14,288 bases of DNA, taken from assembly GCA_002366775.1 (NCBI GenBank), contig DFBW01000121.1, positions 1-14,288 on the forward strand. Direction: 5' to 3'. Both the position numbers and the translations under genes were made by a program. The notes under the pieces were generated by a model. It saw only the letters and a program-made list of their open reading frames with translations, had not been told where the DNA came from and did no database searches. Origin of the DNA: Roseovarius sp. UBA3070 (GTDB lineage Bacteria > Pseudomonadota > Alphaproteobacteria > Rhodobacterales > Rhodobacteraceae). Positions 7,514 through 14,288 of this stretch are shown here, piece by piece; the stretch's first letter is position 1; the number at the start of each line of letters is the position of its first letter.

Positions 7514-8398
7514 ATGTCCATTCTGATCAACAAAGACAGCAAAGTACTGGTCACAGGGCTGACCGGGCGCATCGGCAGCTTTCACGCCGAAGAGATGCGT
7601 GAATATGGCACCAATGTCGTGGGCGGAGTAACCCCCGGCAAAGGTGGCACCATGCACAATGGCCTGCCGGTGTTTAACACCGTCAAAGGTGCCGTGGCAG
7701 AAACTGACGCCGATATGGTGATTGCCTTTGTGCCCCCGCCCTTTGCGGCCGACAGCATTATGGAAGCGGCAGATGCGGGGATCAAAACCTGCGTGTGTAT
7801 TGCCGATGGCATACCGGCGCAGGATATGATCCGCGTGAAGCGCTATATGCGCCGTTACAAATCGCAAAACCGGATGCGCCTGATCGGGCCCAACTGTGCA
7901 GGCATCATCACGCCGGGGCAGGCCTTTGCAGGCCTCATGCCACCCCATATTTATCTGCCGGGTCGTGTGGGTATCATCGGGCGCTCGGGCACATTGGGCT
8001 ACGAGGCAGCAAGCCAGATGAAGGAAGTGGGTATCGGGGTTTCGTCTTCCATTGGCATTGGCGGTGATCCTGTCAACGGGTCTTCGTTTCGTGACATTCT
8101 GGAACTGTTTGAGAACGACGAGGACACCGATGCCGTGGTGCTGGTTGGCGAAATTGGCGGCCCACAAGAAGCGCAAGCTGCGGCCTATATCGGCGATCAC
8201 ATGAAAAAACCTGTGGCGGCTTACATTGCCGGGCTGTCTGCCCCCAAGGGGCGCACAATGGGCCACGCCGGAGCGATCGTTTCAGCCTTCGGTGAAAGCG
8301 CGCAGGAGAAGGTCGAAATTCTAAAAGAAGCCGGCGTTGCGATTGTGCCCACGCCGTCGTCCTTTGGTCCGGTAGTAAAGAAAATGCTGGCCGCCTGA
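7514..8398 (+). CDS. mtkB: Malate-CoA ligase (malate thiokinase) alpha subunit
   Basis: A 294-residue SucD-type subunit. It carries the N-terminal CoA-binding Rossmann domain (VLVTGLTGRIGSFHAEEM at 12-29), the ligase region GRSGTLGYEA, and the catalytic histidine that is phosphorylated during turnover, His251 in GRTMGHAGA. It pairs with MtkA to make malyl-CoA for Mcl. AGGAGA directly after the mtkA stop gives 12 bases between the genes and tight co-translation. A strong intrinsic terminator follows 19 bases after the stop, so this is the last gene of the serine-cycle block. Confidence 0.92.
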   Translation: MSILINKDSKVLVTGLTGRIGSFHAEEMREYGTNVVGGVTPGKGGTMHNGLPVFNTVKGAVAETDADMVIAFVPPPFAADSIMEAADAGIKTCVCIADGIPAQDMIRVKRYMRRYKSQNRMRLIGPNCAGIITPGQAFAGLMPPHIYLPGRVGIIGRSGTLGYEAASQMKEVGIGVSSSIGIGGDPVNGSSFRDILELFENDEDTDAVVLVGEIGGPQEAQAAAYIGDHMKKPVAAYIAGLSAPKGRTMGHAGAIVSAFGESAQEKVEILKEAGVAIVPTPSSFGPVVKKMLAA

Positions 8399-8417
8399 TC
8401 CGCACCATAAACTTGTG

Positions 8418-8456
8418 AAAAAGCCCGGTGCCCGATACGGGACGCCGGGCTTTTTT
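8418..8456 (+). terminator. Intrinsic terminator after mtkB
   Basis: Arms aaaaagcccgg (8418-8428) and ccgggcttttt (8445-8455) are exactly complementary, giving a GC-rich stem and a run of six T (8451-8456). The upstream A-run makes it likely to work in both directions. It ends the mcl-mtkA-mtkB transcript. Confidence 0.92.
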
Positions 8457-8545
8457 CTGGTTCATGTACCTAAATCCAATATTTACCTGACGCGCAAAGA
8501 CCTGCCGATCAGGGTGATCAGCCCTTGCGCTTATCGCTTTGATCT

Positions 8546-8574
8546 GGCCTTTGGGTGTGACCAAACCAAAGGCC
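8546..8574 (+). promoter_or_regulatory. Hairpin covering the ribosome site of the lytic transglycosylase gene
   Basis: Arms ggcctttgg (8546-8554) and ccaaaggcc (8566-8574) are exactly complementary with an 11-base loop. The downstream arm contains AAAGG (8568-8572), the only plausible Shine-Dalgarno for ATG 8583. A second, shorter pairing of tttgg (8550-8554) with ccaaa (8561-8565) would leave that site free. The pairing is certain; regulation by it is an inference. Confidence 0.5.
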
Positions 8575-8582
8575 CCTTCCCC

Positions 8583-9068
8583 ATGTTTCTGCGTTTTCTG
8601 TCTGTGATCGTTTTTAGCTTCCTTGCTGCGTGTTCTACATCACAGCCCCCCACCGCAGGGCCTGCAGATGTCCCGCTATATCCCAATGAAACGCCGGAAA
8701 TACGCGCGCTGGTCAACCAAACGGCTGATCATTACGACGTGCCCCGCGCCTTGGTGCATAAGGTCATCCAACGTGAAAGCGATTACCGCCCGCGGGCGCG
8801 CAACGGCCCGTATTGGGGCATGATGCAGATCCTGCCCGCCACGGCGCGTGGTATGGGGTTCTCCGGCCCAAACTCGGCTTTGCTGGACGCCGAAACCAAC
8901 CTAACATGGGCCGTCAAATACCTCAAAGGTGCGTGGATGGTCTCGGACGGCGATATGGATGCCGCTGTAATGTGGTACGCACATGGCTACTATTATGAGG
9001 CCAAGAAACAGTGCTTGCTGGTGGAAACCGGGTTGAACAGCCGTGAAACGAGCCGGGCCTGCCGGTAG
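8583..9068 (+). CDS. Small lipoprotein lytic transglycosylase (SLT domain)
   Basis: A 161-residue probable murein lytic transglycosylase, cleaving peptidoglycan glycan strands in the periplasm. Residues 1-17 are a lipoprotein signal (MFLRFLSVIVFSFLAAC, lipobox LAAC, lipidated Cys17). The rest is an SLT/goose-lysozyme-like domain: catalytic Glu65 in VIQRESDYRP, then GMMQILPATARGMGF and an N-L-x-W-A-V-K-Y-L-K helix typical of the family. The open frame reaches back to 8415, inside the mtkB terminator, so that start is wrong; ATG 8583 gives a perfect lipoprotein signal and has AAAGG at 8568-8572. It is compact but complete. It is convergent with the permease gene and probably unrelated to C1 metabolism. 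Confidence 0.88.
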   Translation: MFLRFLSVIVFSFLAACSTSQPPTAGPADVPLYPNETPEIRALVNQTADHYDVPRALVHKVIQRESDYRPRARNGPYWGMMQILPATARGMGFSGPNSALLDAETNLTWAVKYLKGAWMVSDGDMDAAVMWYAHGYYYEAKKQCLLVETGLNSRETSRACR

Positions 9069-9166
9069 CTCCTTTACTTTACTGTGAAGCTGACGGGGAA
9101 TGTCTGCTTGGAGCCCTTCTTCCGAAATTCTGCGGCATGGCGAATGTCTGGAATTTGACGATATTG

Positions 9167-10045
9167 CTATGTTGTTGACTGGCTCGCACGCGCTGCAAAG
9201 ACAGCTCCAAGTGTTACAAGAACGCTTGCCGCAAACAATGTCCACGTGAGGTCGGCTATACCTGCGGCGACCAGCACAAAGGTGGAAAGGAGCGGGGCGG
9301 CGTAAGAGGCAACGCCTAATAGTTGAATGTCACCCCGCTTTACGCCGACATCCCACACAAAAAAGGCCAACCCAACTGGTCCGACACCCAACCCTATGAC
9401 AGCCAGCCAAACGCTGATTTGATCCGGCCAAACAGTCGTCTCAAGACCAAGATGGGCGATGGCTGATAAGATCGCCGTTCCAAGGCAGAACACGACGACG
9501 CTTGAGGTCGGTGTCTGGCCCAGTCTGCGCGATATGACCGAATAACTTGACCAGGTGACGGCACATAAAAGGGCTAAACAGTATCCTAAAATGGCGTCAG
9601 TTTCAAAGCTGGTTTGACCTTGGGTCACAATGAGTGCGGCACCTGCAAAACCAACTAAGCCACCAAGGACATGCCCAGATTTTAGCCGTTCCTCAGGGAG
9701 AATACCTGACAATAGAACAATCAAGAGTGGCCAAAGGTAAGCAATAAGCCCAGCTTCTGCGGCAGGAGCGAGGCGCAAAGCAGAAAAGTACAAGAAGTGA
9801 TACCCAAACAAACCAACGGTCCCGAAGGCATAAATCTTCCAACTGACCGTTTTGAGAGACTGCGCCTCTCCCGCGAATATAACCCAGCACAGACCAAGCG
9901 ATCCACCGATCACGAATGACATGGACGTCAATTGAAGGGGGGGGATCGGAACAGTTTTGACTGTCAAAAGTGCAAGCAGTGCCCACATGAGCACAGCCCC
10001 AAAACCCAATAGTGTTGCCCTTGCCTTTGTCACGTCGTCCACCAC
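9167..10045 (-). CDS. DMT-superfamily permease (two EamA domains)
   Basis: A 292-residue, very hydrophobic protein with about ten membrane helices in two EamA halves (roughly residues 10-140 and 150-285). Features such as the AYLWPLLIVLLSG stretch and the short loop after PEERLK are typical of drug/metabolite transporters of the RhaT/YddG type. Substrate unknown; family members export amino acids or other small metabolites. The first usable start in frame is GTG at 10045, with a second GTG at 10033 (VTKAR...); the exact start is uncertain because no clear ribosome site is seen. It lies downstream of gmaS in the same direction but behind a 177-bp gap with a terminator, so a methylamine-related role cannot be assumed. 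Confidence 0.85.
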   Translation of the reverse strand: MVDDVTKARATLLGFGAVLMWALLALLTVKTVPIPPLQLTSMSFVIGGSLGLCWVIFAGEAQSLKTVSWKIYAFGTVGLFGYHFLYFSALRLAPAAEAGLIAYLWPLLIVLLSGILPEERLKSGHVLGGLVGFAGAALIVTQGQTSFETDAILGYCLALLCAVTWSSYSVISRRLGQTPTSSVVVFCLGTAILSAIAHLGLETTVWPDQISVWLAVIGLGVGPVGLAFFVWDVGVKRGDIQLLGVASYAAPLLSTFVLVAAGIADLTWTLFAASVLVTLGAVFAARASQSTT

Positions 10046-10167
10046 TCATACTGTGTTTGAAGCCCTATATATTCTGAGACTGTCCGGGGCTAGTACCGTT
10101 TCTTCAAAGCGGCCATTCCTATATCGAAGCCAGATGGTAACTTTGTCCGCTCACCAGACATTCAATC

Positions 10168-10204
10168 AAAAGGGCGCAGCAACAACTTGCCACGCCCTCT
10201 TTTG
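10168..10204 (-). terminator. Intrinsic terminator after gmaS
   Basis: On the minus strand, the stem agggcg/cgccct (arms 10193-10198 and 10171-10176) with an inner gcaa/ttgc pair (10179-10182, 10187-10190) is followed by a T-run (the aaa at 10168-10170 on the plus strand). The plus-strand side also ends in tttt, so it may act both ways. It lies about 20 bases past the gmaS stop and should end the mgs-gmaS transcript. Confidence 0.8.
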
Positions 10205-10222
10205 TATTCCATGGCTTATCAC

Positions 10223-11557
10223 TCAGACGTCCAGCGTGTTGTCTTTTTCCCATTGAGTGAAATGGGTCACGAACGAGGTCCACTCCTGATGCCGCATCTT
10301 CAGATAGGCGGCGGAAAACTCCTCGCCCATCATCGCCTTCAGCTCTTTGTCTTTGTCGTAAAAACGAAGCGCATCCAGCATGTTCAGCGGCAGCTTGGGC
10401 GCACCGCGCACTTTGTGACCGTCGGCATACATATCAATGTCATAACGCTTGCCGGGGTCAGCTTTTGAGCGCACACCAGACAGGCCAGCAGCGATGATCA
10501 CCGCTTGCAACAGATAGGGATTCACCGCGCCATCCGGCAGGCGCAATTCAAAGCGGCCCGGCCCCGGCACCCGCACCATATGTGTGCGATTGTTACCGGT
10601 CCACGTCACCGTGTTGGGTGCCCATGTGGCCCCTGACATGGTGCGCGGCGCGTTGATACGCTTATAGCTGTTGACCGTCGGATTGGTGATCGCGGCCAGG
10701 GCACTGGCGTGTTTCATGATCCCGCCCAGGAAATACGATCCCTGCTCGGACAGGCCCAGTTCGGCCGTCTGACTGCCCGTGGTGGTGTCCGTGGCAAAGA
10801 CGTTGGTCCTGGCCTTGTCGCCGGGCGCATCCCACACAGAAATATGCGCATGACACCCATTGCCCGTCAGACCCTCAACAGGTTTGGGCATGAACGTTGC
10901 CCTGAACCCATGTTTTTCGGCCACGGATTTGGTCATGAACTTAAAGAAGCTGTGTTTGTCCGCCGTGCGCAGAGCATCGTCAAATTCCCAGTTCATCTCA
11001 AACTGGCCATTGGCATCCTCATGGTCGTTTTGATACGGCCCCCAGCCCAGATCCAGCATATAGTCGCAAATCTCGCGCACCACGTCATAGCGGCGCATCA
11101 CCGCCTGCTGATCATAGCAGGGCTTGGCGGCGGTATCATATTCATCCGACAGGGCCGAGCCATCGGGTGTGAGCAGGAAATACTCGGCCTCAATCCCGGT
11201 TTTGACGTGCATGCCTTCTTCGGCGGCTTGAGCAATAAGGCGTTTGAGCACATTGCGTGGGGCCTGATCGACAGGTGCCCCTTCCATCACCGGATCGGCG
11301 GCGACCCAGGCCACATCAGGCTGCCATGGCAGTTGGATCACTGATGCGGGGTCAGGCACTGCCAGCATATCAGGGTGTGCCGGGGTCAGGTCCAGATAGG
11401 TGGCAAAGCCGGCAAAGCCTGCACCTTCTTCCTGCATATCTGCGATGGCCTGGGCGGGCACCAGTTTGGCCCGCTGCCCACCAAACAGATCCGTAAAGGA
11501 AATCATGAAGTATTTCACGCCGTTCTCAGCGGCAAATGCGGCGAGGTCTGTTGTCAT
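10223..11557 (-). CDS. gmaS: Gamma-glutamylmethylamide synthetase (glutamine synthetase-like)
   Basis: A 444-residue enzyme of the glutamine-synthetase superfamily (GlnT/type III-like) that joins methylamine to the gamma-carboxyl of glutamate using ATP, the first step of the indirect methylamine route. Conserved glutamine-synthetase elements are visible: metal ligands in GIEAEYF (Glu123, Glu125) and EDANGQFE (Glu180, Glu187), GNGCHAH with His236, the NPTVNSYKR loop at 292-300, and RFELRLPDG at 335-343. The GMAS call over ordinary glutamine synthetase rests on the location directly after three N-methylglutamate synthase genes. ATG 11557 has a GGGAGA ribosome site just upstream on the minus strand. 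A terminator-like hairpin lies between mgsC and this gene, so its expression may be set apart from that of the synthase. Confidence 0.92.
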   Translation of the reverse strand: MTTDLAAFAAENGVKYFMISFTDLFGGQRAKLVPAQAIADMQEEGAGFAGFATYLDLTPAHPDMLAVPDPASVIQLPWQPDVAWVAADPVMEGAPVDQAPRNVLKRLIAQAAEEGMHVKTGIEAEYFLLTPDGSALSDEYDTAAKPCYDQQAVMRRYDVVREICDYMLDLGWGPYQNDHEDANGQFEMNWEFDDALRTADKHSFFKFMTKSVAEKHGFRATFMPKPVEGLTGNGCHAHISVWDAPGDKARTNVFATDTTTGSQTAELGLSEQGSYFLGGIMKHASALAAITNPTVNSYKRINAPRTMSGATWAPNTVTWTGNNRTHMVRVPGPGRFELRLPDGAVNPYLLQAVIIAAGLSGVRSKADPGKRYDIDMYADGHKVRGAPKLPLNMLDALRFYDKDKELKAMMGEEFSAAYLKMRHQEWTSFVTHFTQWEKDNTLDV

Positions 11558-11583
11558 CGTTCTTGTCTCCCTGTCGTCAATGG

Positions 11584-11607
11584 AAAAAGGGGCAGCCTTG
11601 CCACCCC
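11584..11607 (-). terminator. Terminator- or attenuator-like hairpin between mgsC and gmaS
   Basis: Read on the minus strand, ggggtggc (11607-11600) pairs with gctgcccc (11596-11589), using two G-U pairs and a 3-base loop, and is followed by five T (11588-11584). It starts about 14 bases after the mgsC stop and ends only about 26 bases before the gmaS ATG, leaving no room for a promoter between. Partial read-through is therefore the likely way gmaS is expressed, unless a promoter lies inside mgsC (inference). Confidence 0.6.
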
Positions 11608-11620
11608 CTCTGTCAATATC

Positions 11621-12958
11621 TTAGAAACCTGTGCCCGGCTTGCCCGGATACCAATCGGTGCCCGACAGTGGCACCTGCGCCATCGCGGCGGCCTCCATCG
11701 TCAGGGCAACAAGGTCTTCTGGCTCCAGATTGTGCAGATGGTTCTTGCCACAGGCGCGGGCGATGGTCTGCGCCTCCAGTGTCATCACCTTCAGATAATT
11801 GCGCAGGCGCCGCCCTCCCTCAATCGGGTCAAGGCGTGCCATCAACTCGGGGTCTTGGGTGGTGATACCAGCGGGGTCCTGGCCTTCGTGCCAGTCGTCA
11901 TAGGCGCCCGCCGTGGTGCCCAGCTTGTTGTACTCGGCCTCCCATTTTGGGTCATTGTCACCGATGGCTATCATCGCGGCCGTCCCAATTGAGACCGCAT
12001 CTGCCCCCAAGGCCATCGCCTTGGCCACATCTGCACCCGAGCGGATGCCACCCGACAGGATCAACTGAACCTTGCGGTGCATTCCCAGGTCCTGCAGTGC
12101 CTGAACCGCAGGGCGGATGATGGCCAAAGTTGGCTGCCCCACATGTTCAATGAACACATCCTGCGTCGCGGCGGTACCGCCCTGCATCCCATCCAAAACG
12201 ATGGCATCTGCCCCCGCTTTGATGGCCAGCGTGATGTCATAATAGGGCCGCGCACCGGCTACTTTCACATAGATCGGGACTTTCCAGCCGGTGATCTCGC
12301 GCAGTTCAAGTATCTTGATCTCAAGGTCATCAGGGCCGGTCCAATCGGGGTGGCGACAGGCCGAGCGTTGATCAATACCTTTGGGCAGATTGCGCATCTC
12401 GGCCACTCGATCCGAGATTTTTTGCCCCAGCAGCATACCGCCACCGCCCGGTTTGGCCCCCTGCCCCACGACGACCTCAATCGCATCGGCGCGGCGCAGG
12501 TCATCGGGGTTCATCCCATAGCGTGATGGCAGATATTGATAGACCAGTTTTGTGGAATGGCCGCGCTCTTCTTGGGTCATGCCGCCGTCACCGGTTGTGG
12601 TCGAGGTGCCTGCCATGGACGCGCCCCGCCCCAGTGCTTCTTTGGCGGGACCACTGAGTGAGCCAAAGCTCATGCCGGCAATTGTGATCGGAATATCCAG
12701 CTCAATCGGGTTTGAGGCATGCAGCCCGCCGATGGTCACTGAGGTCTCACATTTCTCACGATACCCCTCCAGCGGATAGCGCGAGATAGACGCCCCCATA
12801 AACAACAGGTCGTCAAAGTTGGGCACACGGCGCTTGGCCCCGCCGCCGCGAATATCATAAATGCCCGTGGCCGCCGCGCGGCGAATGTCACTGTTCACAT
12901 CCTGCGAAAACGTCGCTGACTGACGTGGTGTTGTGTGCGGGATTTTCTGGTCTGTCAT
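11621..12958 (-). CDS. mgsC: N-methylglutamate synthase subunit C (FMN-binding GltB-like domain)
   Basis: A 445-residue protein matching the central FMN-binding domain of glutamate synthase. It is the catalytic large subunit of N-methylglutamate synthase, which converts gamma-glutamylmethylamide and glutamate-type carbon to N-methylglutamate. Landmarks: AGMSFGSLSGPAKEALG at 94-110, the GQGAKPGGGG loop at 166-174, VLDGMQGGTAATQ at 254-266, and the FMN-phosphate region SGGIRSGADVAKAM at 302-315. Its only cysteines are 70, 201 and 403, so the three-cysteine 3Fe-4S motif of glutamate synthase is absent. ATG 12958 is preceded by GAGGGGA, which overlaps the mgsB stop (12 bases between genes). The alternative, a GlxD-type protein, has the same architecture; the gmaS neighbour decides. 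Confidence 0.91.
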   Translation of the reverse strand: MTDQKIPHTTPRQSATFSQDVNSDIRRAAATGIYDIRGGGAKRRVPNFDDLLFMGASISRYPLEGYREKCETSVTIGGLHASNPIELDIPITIAGMSFGSLSGPAKEALGRGASMAGTSTTTGDGGMTQEERGHSTKLVYQYLPSRYGMNPDDLRRADAIEVVVGQGAKPGGGGMLLGQKISDRVAEMRNLPKGIDQRSACRHPDWTGPDDLEIKILELREITGWKVPIYVKVAGARPYYDITLAIKAGADAIVLDGMQGGTAATQDVFIEHVGQPTLAIIRPAVQALQDLGMHRKVQLILSGGIRSGADVAKAMALGADAVSIGTAAMIAIGDNDPKWEAEYNKLGTTAGAYDDWHEGQDPAGITTQDPELMARLDPIEGGRRLRNYLKVMTLEAQTIARACGKNHLHNLEPEDLVALTMEAAAMAQVPLSGTDWYPGKPGTGF

Positions 12959-12970
12959 GATCTTATCCCC

Positions 12971-13654
12971 TCAATACGCGCCAGCGTTATCAATATCAAA
13001 ATTATAGAGCTGCCGAGCCGAGCCATAGCGCGTGAAGTCCTCGGGCCTGGCATCACAACCGGCCTCTTCAAGCAACCCTTTGAGCAACTCGATATGCTCC
13101 GGGCGCATCTCTTTCTTTTCGCAATCAGCGCCGAGACTTTTTACCTCACCGCGCACAAAAAACCGCGCCTCATAGCAACTGTCGCCCAGGGCCTCGCCTG
13201 CGTCACCACAGACAACCAGATTACCGGATTGGCCCATAAAGGCCGACATATGGCCGACATTGCCATGCACGACGATATCAACGCCCTTCATGGAAATCCC
13301 GCAACGCGAGGCGGCATTGCCCTTGACCACAATCAGCCCGCCGTGGGCCGTGGCGCCCAGATACTGGCTGGCGTCGCCTTCAATGATGATCTTGCCCGAC
13401 ATCATGTTTTCGCCCGTGCCGGGCCCGGCCGAGCCATCAATATTGATTGTCGCCTGTTTGTTCATACCGCCACAATAATAGCCGGTTGACCCACGCACGG
13501 TCACTTCAATCGGGGCATCCAGACCCACAGCTATGGCGTGGCTGCCTTTGGGGTTCACGATTTCCCATGCGGTTTCGTTGGTGCTCTGGGTTTGCGCATG
13601 CAGCTCCTCGTGCATGGCGCGCAGGCCCTTTTCTCCCAAATCAAATGTCTGCAT
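12971..13654 (-). CDS. mgsB: N-methylglutamate synthase subunit B (GXGXG beta-helix domain)
   Basis: A 227-residue protein equivalent to the C-terminal GXGXG (beta-helix) domain of glutamate synthase, giving structural support to the synthase. Repeated Gly-rich turns are visible at GSTGYYCGGMN (55-65), GSAGPGTGENMMSG (74-87), GGLIVVKGNAASRCG (105-119) and GNLVVCGDAGEALGDSC (144-160). The open frame reaches back to 13762 inside mgsA; ATG 13654 is chosen because the stop of mgsA (TGA) and this ATG are 1 base apart (TGATATG) with GGAAG just upstream, and because the normal N terminus MQTFDLGEKGLR starts there. The arrangement implies translational coupling of the subunits. Confidence 0.92.
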   Translation of the reverse strand: MQTFDLGEKGLRAMHEELHAQTQSTNETAWEIVNPKGSHAIAVGLDAPIEVTVRGSTGYYCGGMNKQATINIDGSAGPGTGENMMSGKIIIEGDASQYLGATAHGGLIVVKGNAASRCGISMKGVDIVVHGNVGHMSAFMGQSGNLVVCGDAGEALGDSCYEARFFVRGEVKSLGADCEKKEMRPEHIELLKGLLEEAGCDARPEDFTRYGSARQLYNFDIDNAGAY

Positions 13655-13655
13655 A

Positions 13656-14288
13656 TCAGTGCTTCCAAAAATAAACGGTTGCGGGTTCGGGTTCCCAGAC
13701 GCGCGCGGCCTCGATCCCCGGCAGGCTGACCAGAGCGCGGTATTCGCTGCCAAAGGCCACATATTGGTCCGTTTCGGCCATTACGGCAGGCTTGCAGGCG
13801 ATCGGGTCACGCACCACGCCGAACCCGTCCTTGGTGCCAACCACGAAGGTGTAAAACCCGTCCAGATCGTCAATGCCCGCCTCCAGCGCCTCGCCCAATG
13901 AATGGCCGTTCTGCATTTTCCAGGTCAGATAAGCGGCGGCAACTTCGGTGTCATTCTCGGTTTCGGTCATCACCCCTTCGCGCGCCAATGTCCGGCGCAA
14001 TGAGTTGTGATTGGAAAGCGAGCCATTGTGGACCAGACATTGATCAGCACCGGTTGAAAACGGGTGCGCCCCCAGCGTGGTGACGGCACTTTCCGTGGCC
14101 ATGCGGGTGTGGCCGATGCCGTGGCTTCCGGTCCGTTGCGGGATGTCAAACTTCTCAGCGGCGTCACCCGGAAGGCCGACTTCCTTATATATCTCAATGG
14201 CTTCCCCGGCACTCATCACTCGGGTTTCAGGGCGCATCTCTTTCAGGGCTGCGCGTGCCTCCTGCATTTTACCCTCAGGCAGGTCGAT
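13656..14288 (-). CDS. mgsA: N-methylglutamate synthase subunit A, glutamine amidotransferase class II (partial)
   Basis: The C-terminal 210 residues of a class-II (Ntn) glutamine amidotransferase-like protein; the frame runs off the right edge, so the N terminus, including the expected catalytic Cys at position 1 or 2, is not in the window. Visible family elements are GSHGIGHTRMATESAVTTLGAHPFS, equivalent to the GHTR loop, and LVHNGSLSNHNSLRRTL, equivalent to the HNGxxxN motif. An internal ATG at 14267 is not a start: coding continues upstream to the edge. It is the first gene seen of the mgsA-mgsB-mgsC-gmaS operon; genes further upstream, where mgd genes or a regulator might lie, cannot be seen. 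Confidence 0.88.
   Translation of the reverse strand: MDLPEGKMQEARAALKEMRPETRVMSAGEAIEIYKEVGLPGDAAEKFDIPQRTGSHGIGHTRMATESAVTTLGAHPFSTGADQCLVHNGSLSNHNSLRRTLAREGVMTETENDTEVAAAYLTWKMQNGHSLGEALEAGIDDLDGFYTFVVGTKDGFGVVRDPIACKPAVMAETDQYVAFGSEYRALVSLPGIEAARVWEPEPATVYFWKH

Noticed and set aside
7019..8266. 415-codon open frame opposite mtkA and mtkB
   Set aside because: Antisense shadow of two well-supported genes; His-rich and Cys-containing translation without a fold.
6326..8398. Succinyl-CoA synthetase (sucCD) instead of malate thiokinase
   Set aside because: The sequences are of the same superfamily, but the operon with mcl and the absence of TCA-cycle neighbours such as sucAB or mdh favour mtkAB.
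10709..11344. 211-codon open frame opposite gmaS
   Set aside because: Antisense shadow of a gene with intact catalytic motifs.
1..14288. CRISPR array, tRNA or rRNA genes, intact insertion sequence
   Set aside because: No regularly spaced repeats, no tRNA-like cloverleaf signatures and no transposase gene were seen in the window.

Overview
This window looks like chromosomal DNA of a marine alphaproteobacterium, most likely a Rhodobacteraceae (Roseobacter-group) member. The inference rests on moderate-to-high GC, the style of the proteins, and the pairing of a glutamine-synthetase-III-like gene with a three-subunit N-methylglutamate synthase next to serine-cycle genes. No database search was possible, so the taxon is an inference.

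Left part (1-1635): an AT-rich upstream region with a 14-bp direct repeat, a 324-codon very acidic protein of unknown function (287-1261), and a gene-poor stretch holding two adjacent strong hairpins. Then a LuxR-type regulator (1636-2265, minus strand) with a degenerate receiver domain is transcribed away from the metabolic genes on its right.

Middle (2266-8456): a serine-cycle block on the plus strand: serine-glyoxylate aminotransferase (sgaA), hydroxypyruvate reductase (hprA), a 76-residue protein of unknown function, a palindrome-rich intergenic region, malyl-CoA lyase (mcl), and the two subunits of malate-CoA ligase (mtkA, mtkB), closed by a clear intrinsic terminator. Together they turn glyoxylate plus serine into glycine plus hydroxypyruvate, reduce hydroxypyruvate to glycerate, activate malate to malyl-CoA and cleave it to acetyl-CoA and glyoxylate. 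The other serine-cycle steps (glyA, glycerate kinase, enolase, PEP carboxylase, malate dehydrogenase) and the folate C1 genes are not in the window.

Bridge (8457-10222): a small lipoprotein-type lytic transglycosylase on the plus strand, convergent with a DMT/EamA-family permease on the minus strand. Neither has an obvious role in C1 metabolism.

Right part (10223-14288, minus strand): an operon read right to left, mgsA (cut by the window edge), mgsB, mgsC, then gmaS. This is the first half of the indirect methylamine-oxidation route: gamma-glutamylmethylamide synthetase captures methylamine on glutamate, and N-methylglutamate synthase converts the product to N-methylglutamate. N-methylglutamate dehydrogenase (mgdABCD) would be expected beyond the right edge or elsewhere; it releases the C1 unit that the serine cycle can assimilate. 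The window therefore places methylamine capture and C1 assimilation about 2 kb apart. The least explained items are the phosphorylation-blind regulator, the small protein inside the serine-cycle block, the run of palindromes before mcl, and a terminator-like hairpin between mgsC and gmaS.
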